DNA of 15,658 nt. It comes from JADFUS01 sp964600025. GTDB lineage: Bacteria; Bacteroidota; Bacteroidia; Bacteroidales; Rikenellaceae. The translations under genes were made by a program, and so were the position numbers. Positions 15,607 through 15,658 of the stretch are shown here, in pieces (position 1 is the stretch's first letter; each line of letters begins with the position of its first letter). The DNA is taken from positions 1 through 15,658 of the forward strand of contig CAZRHJ010000045.1 in NCBI GenBank assembly GCA_964600025.1. Reading direction: 5' to 3'. The notes under the pieces were generated by a model. It saw only the letters and a program-made list of their open reading frames with translations. It did no database searches and was not told the DNA's origin.

Positions 15607-15658
15607 TGTCCGCTAAAAACGAAACTCGCCTATCTTGTCTATTTCGCCGATGCTCATA
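15607..15658 (-). repeat. R repeat family, inverted copy B, cut by the window edge
   Basis: The reverse complement of this stretch matches R2 in about 44 of 52 aligned positions, including TATGAGCATCGGCG and ACAAGATAGGCGAGTTT. It is in the opposite orientation to R1 and R2. The copy runs off the end of the window, so its true length is unknown. Confidence 0.88.

Noticed and set aside
15573..15638. Possible CRISPR array (26-base repeats)
   Set aside because: Only two units are seen, the intervening sequence is 14 bases rather than about 30, the same core occurs elsewhere in longer repeats, and no cas gene is present.

Overview
The window looks like an ordinary chromosomal segment of an AT-rich Bacteroidota bacterium, most likely a Bacteroidales. 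Four things support this: the TonB at 13510-14211 begins with the MEVKKSPKADL leader typical of Bacteroidales TonB proteins; promoters match the Bacteroidetes type (TTTG, about 19 bases, TAnnTTTG); most starts have no clear Shine-Dalgarno; and the S9 peptidase, AsmA-like protein and alpha-oxoamine synthase are of forms common in that phylum. Standard stop codons are used. No tRNA, rRNA, prophage, IS transposase or CRISPR array was seen.

Layout. A strong hairpin terminator lies at 84-120. From 155 to 5033 a tight minus-strand operon reads hflX, dCMP deaminase, a TonB-like membrane protein and recG, with gaps of 8 bases or less and one 1-base stop/start overlap. A shared upstream region (5034-5215) carries outward-facing promoters for this operon and for a secreted S9 peptidase (5216-8017, plus). 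Next come a small lipocalin-like lipoprotein (8196-8606, plus) and an alpha-oxoamine synthase of the serine palmitoyltransferase group (8802-10061, plus), each ending in its own hairpin terminator. A convergent terminator separates the synthase from a 972-residue AsmA-like protein (10160-13078, minus). A 431-base gap then holds two near-identical repeat units and the terminator of tonB (13510-14211, minus). A 313-base AT-rich gap separates tonB from the divergent rlmN (14525-15562, plus). The window ends inside another, inverted copy of the repeat family.

Functional picture. The genes cover DNA repair (recG), ribosome rescue and rRNA modification (hflX, rlmN), nucleotide metabolism (dCMP deaminase), and the envelope (two TonB-family proteins, AsmA-like protein, lipoprotein, secreted peptidase, sphingolipid- or sulfonolipid-type base synthesis). 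I see no new enzymatic or defence system. The least explained structure is the dispersed repeat family: tandem units at about 13171-13454, which are imperfect palindromes, and a diverged inverted copy at 15573-15658 in which a 26-base core is itself repeated in tandem. It flanks the tonB-rlmN segment. Second-tier points are a pair of 11-base direct repeats exactly 21 bases apart next to the S9 peptidase promoter, and the unusual TonB-like protein with a long cytoplasmic region inside the hflX-recG operon.
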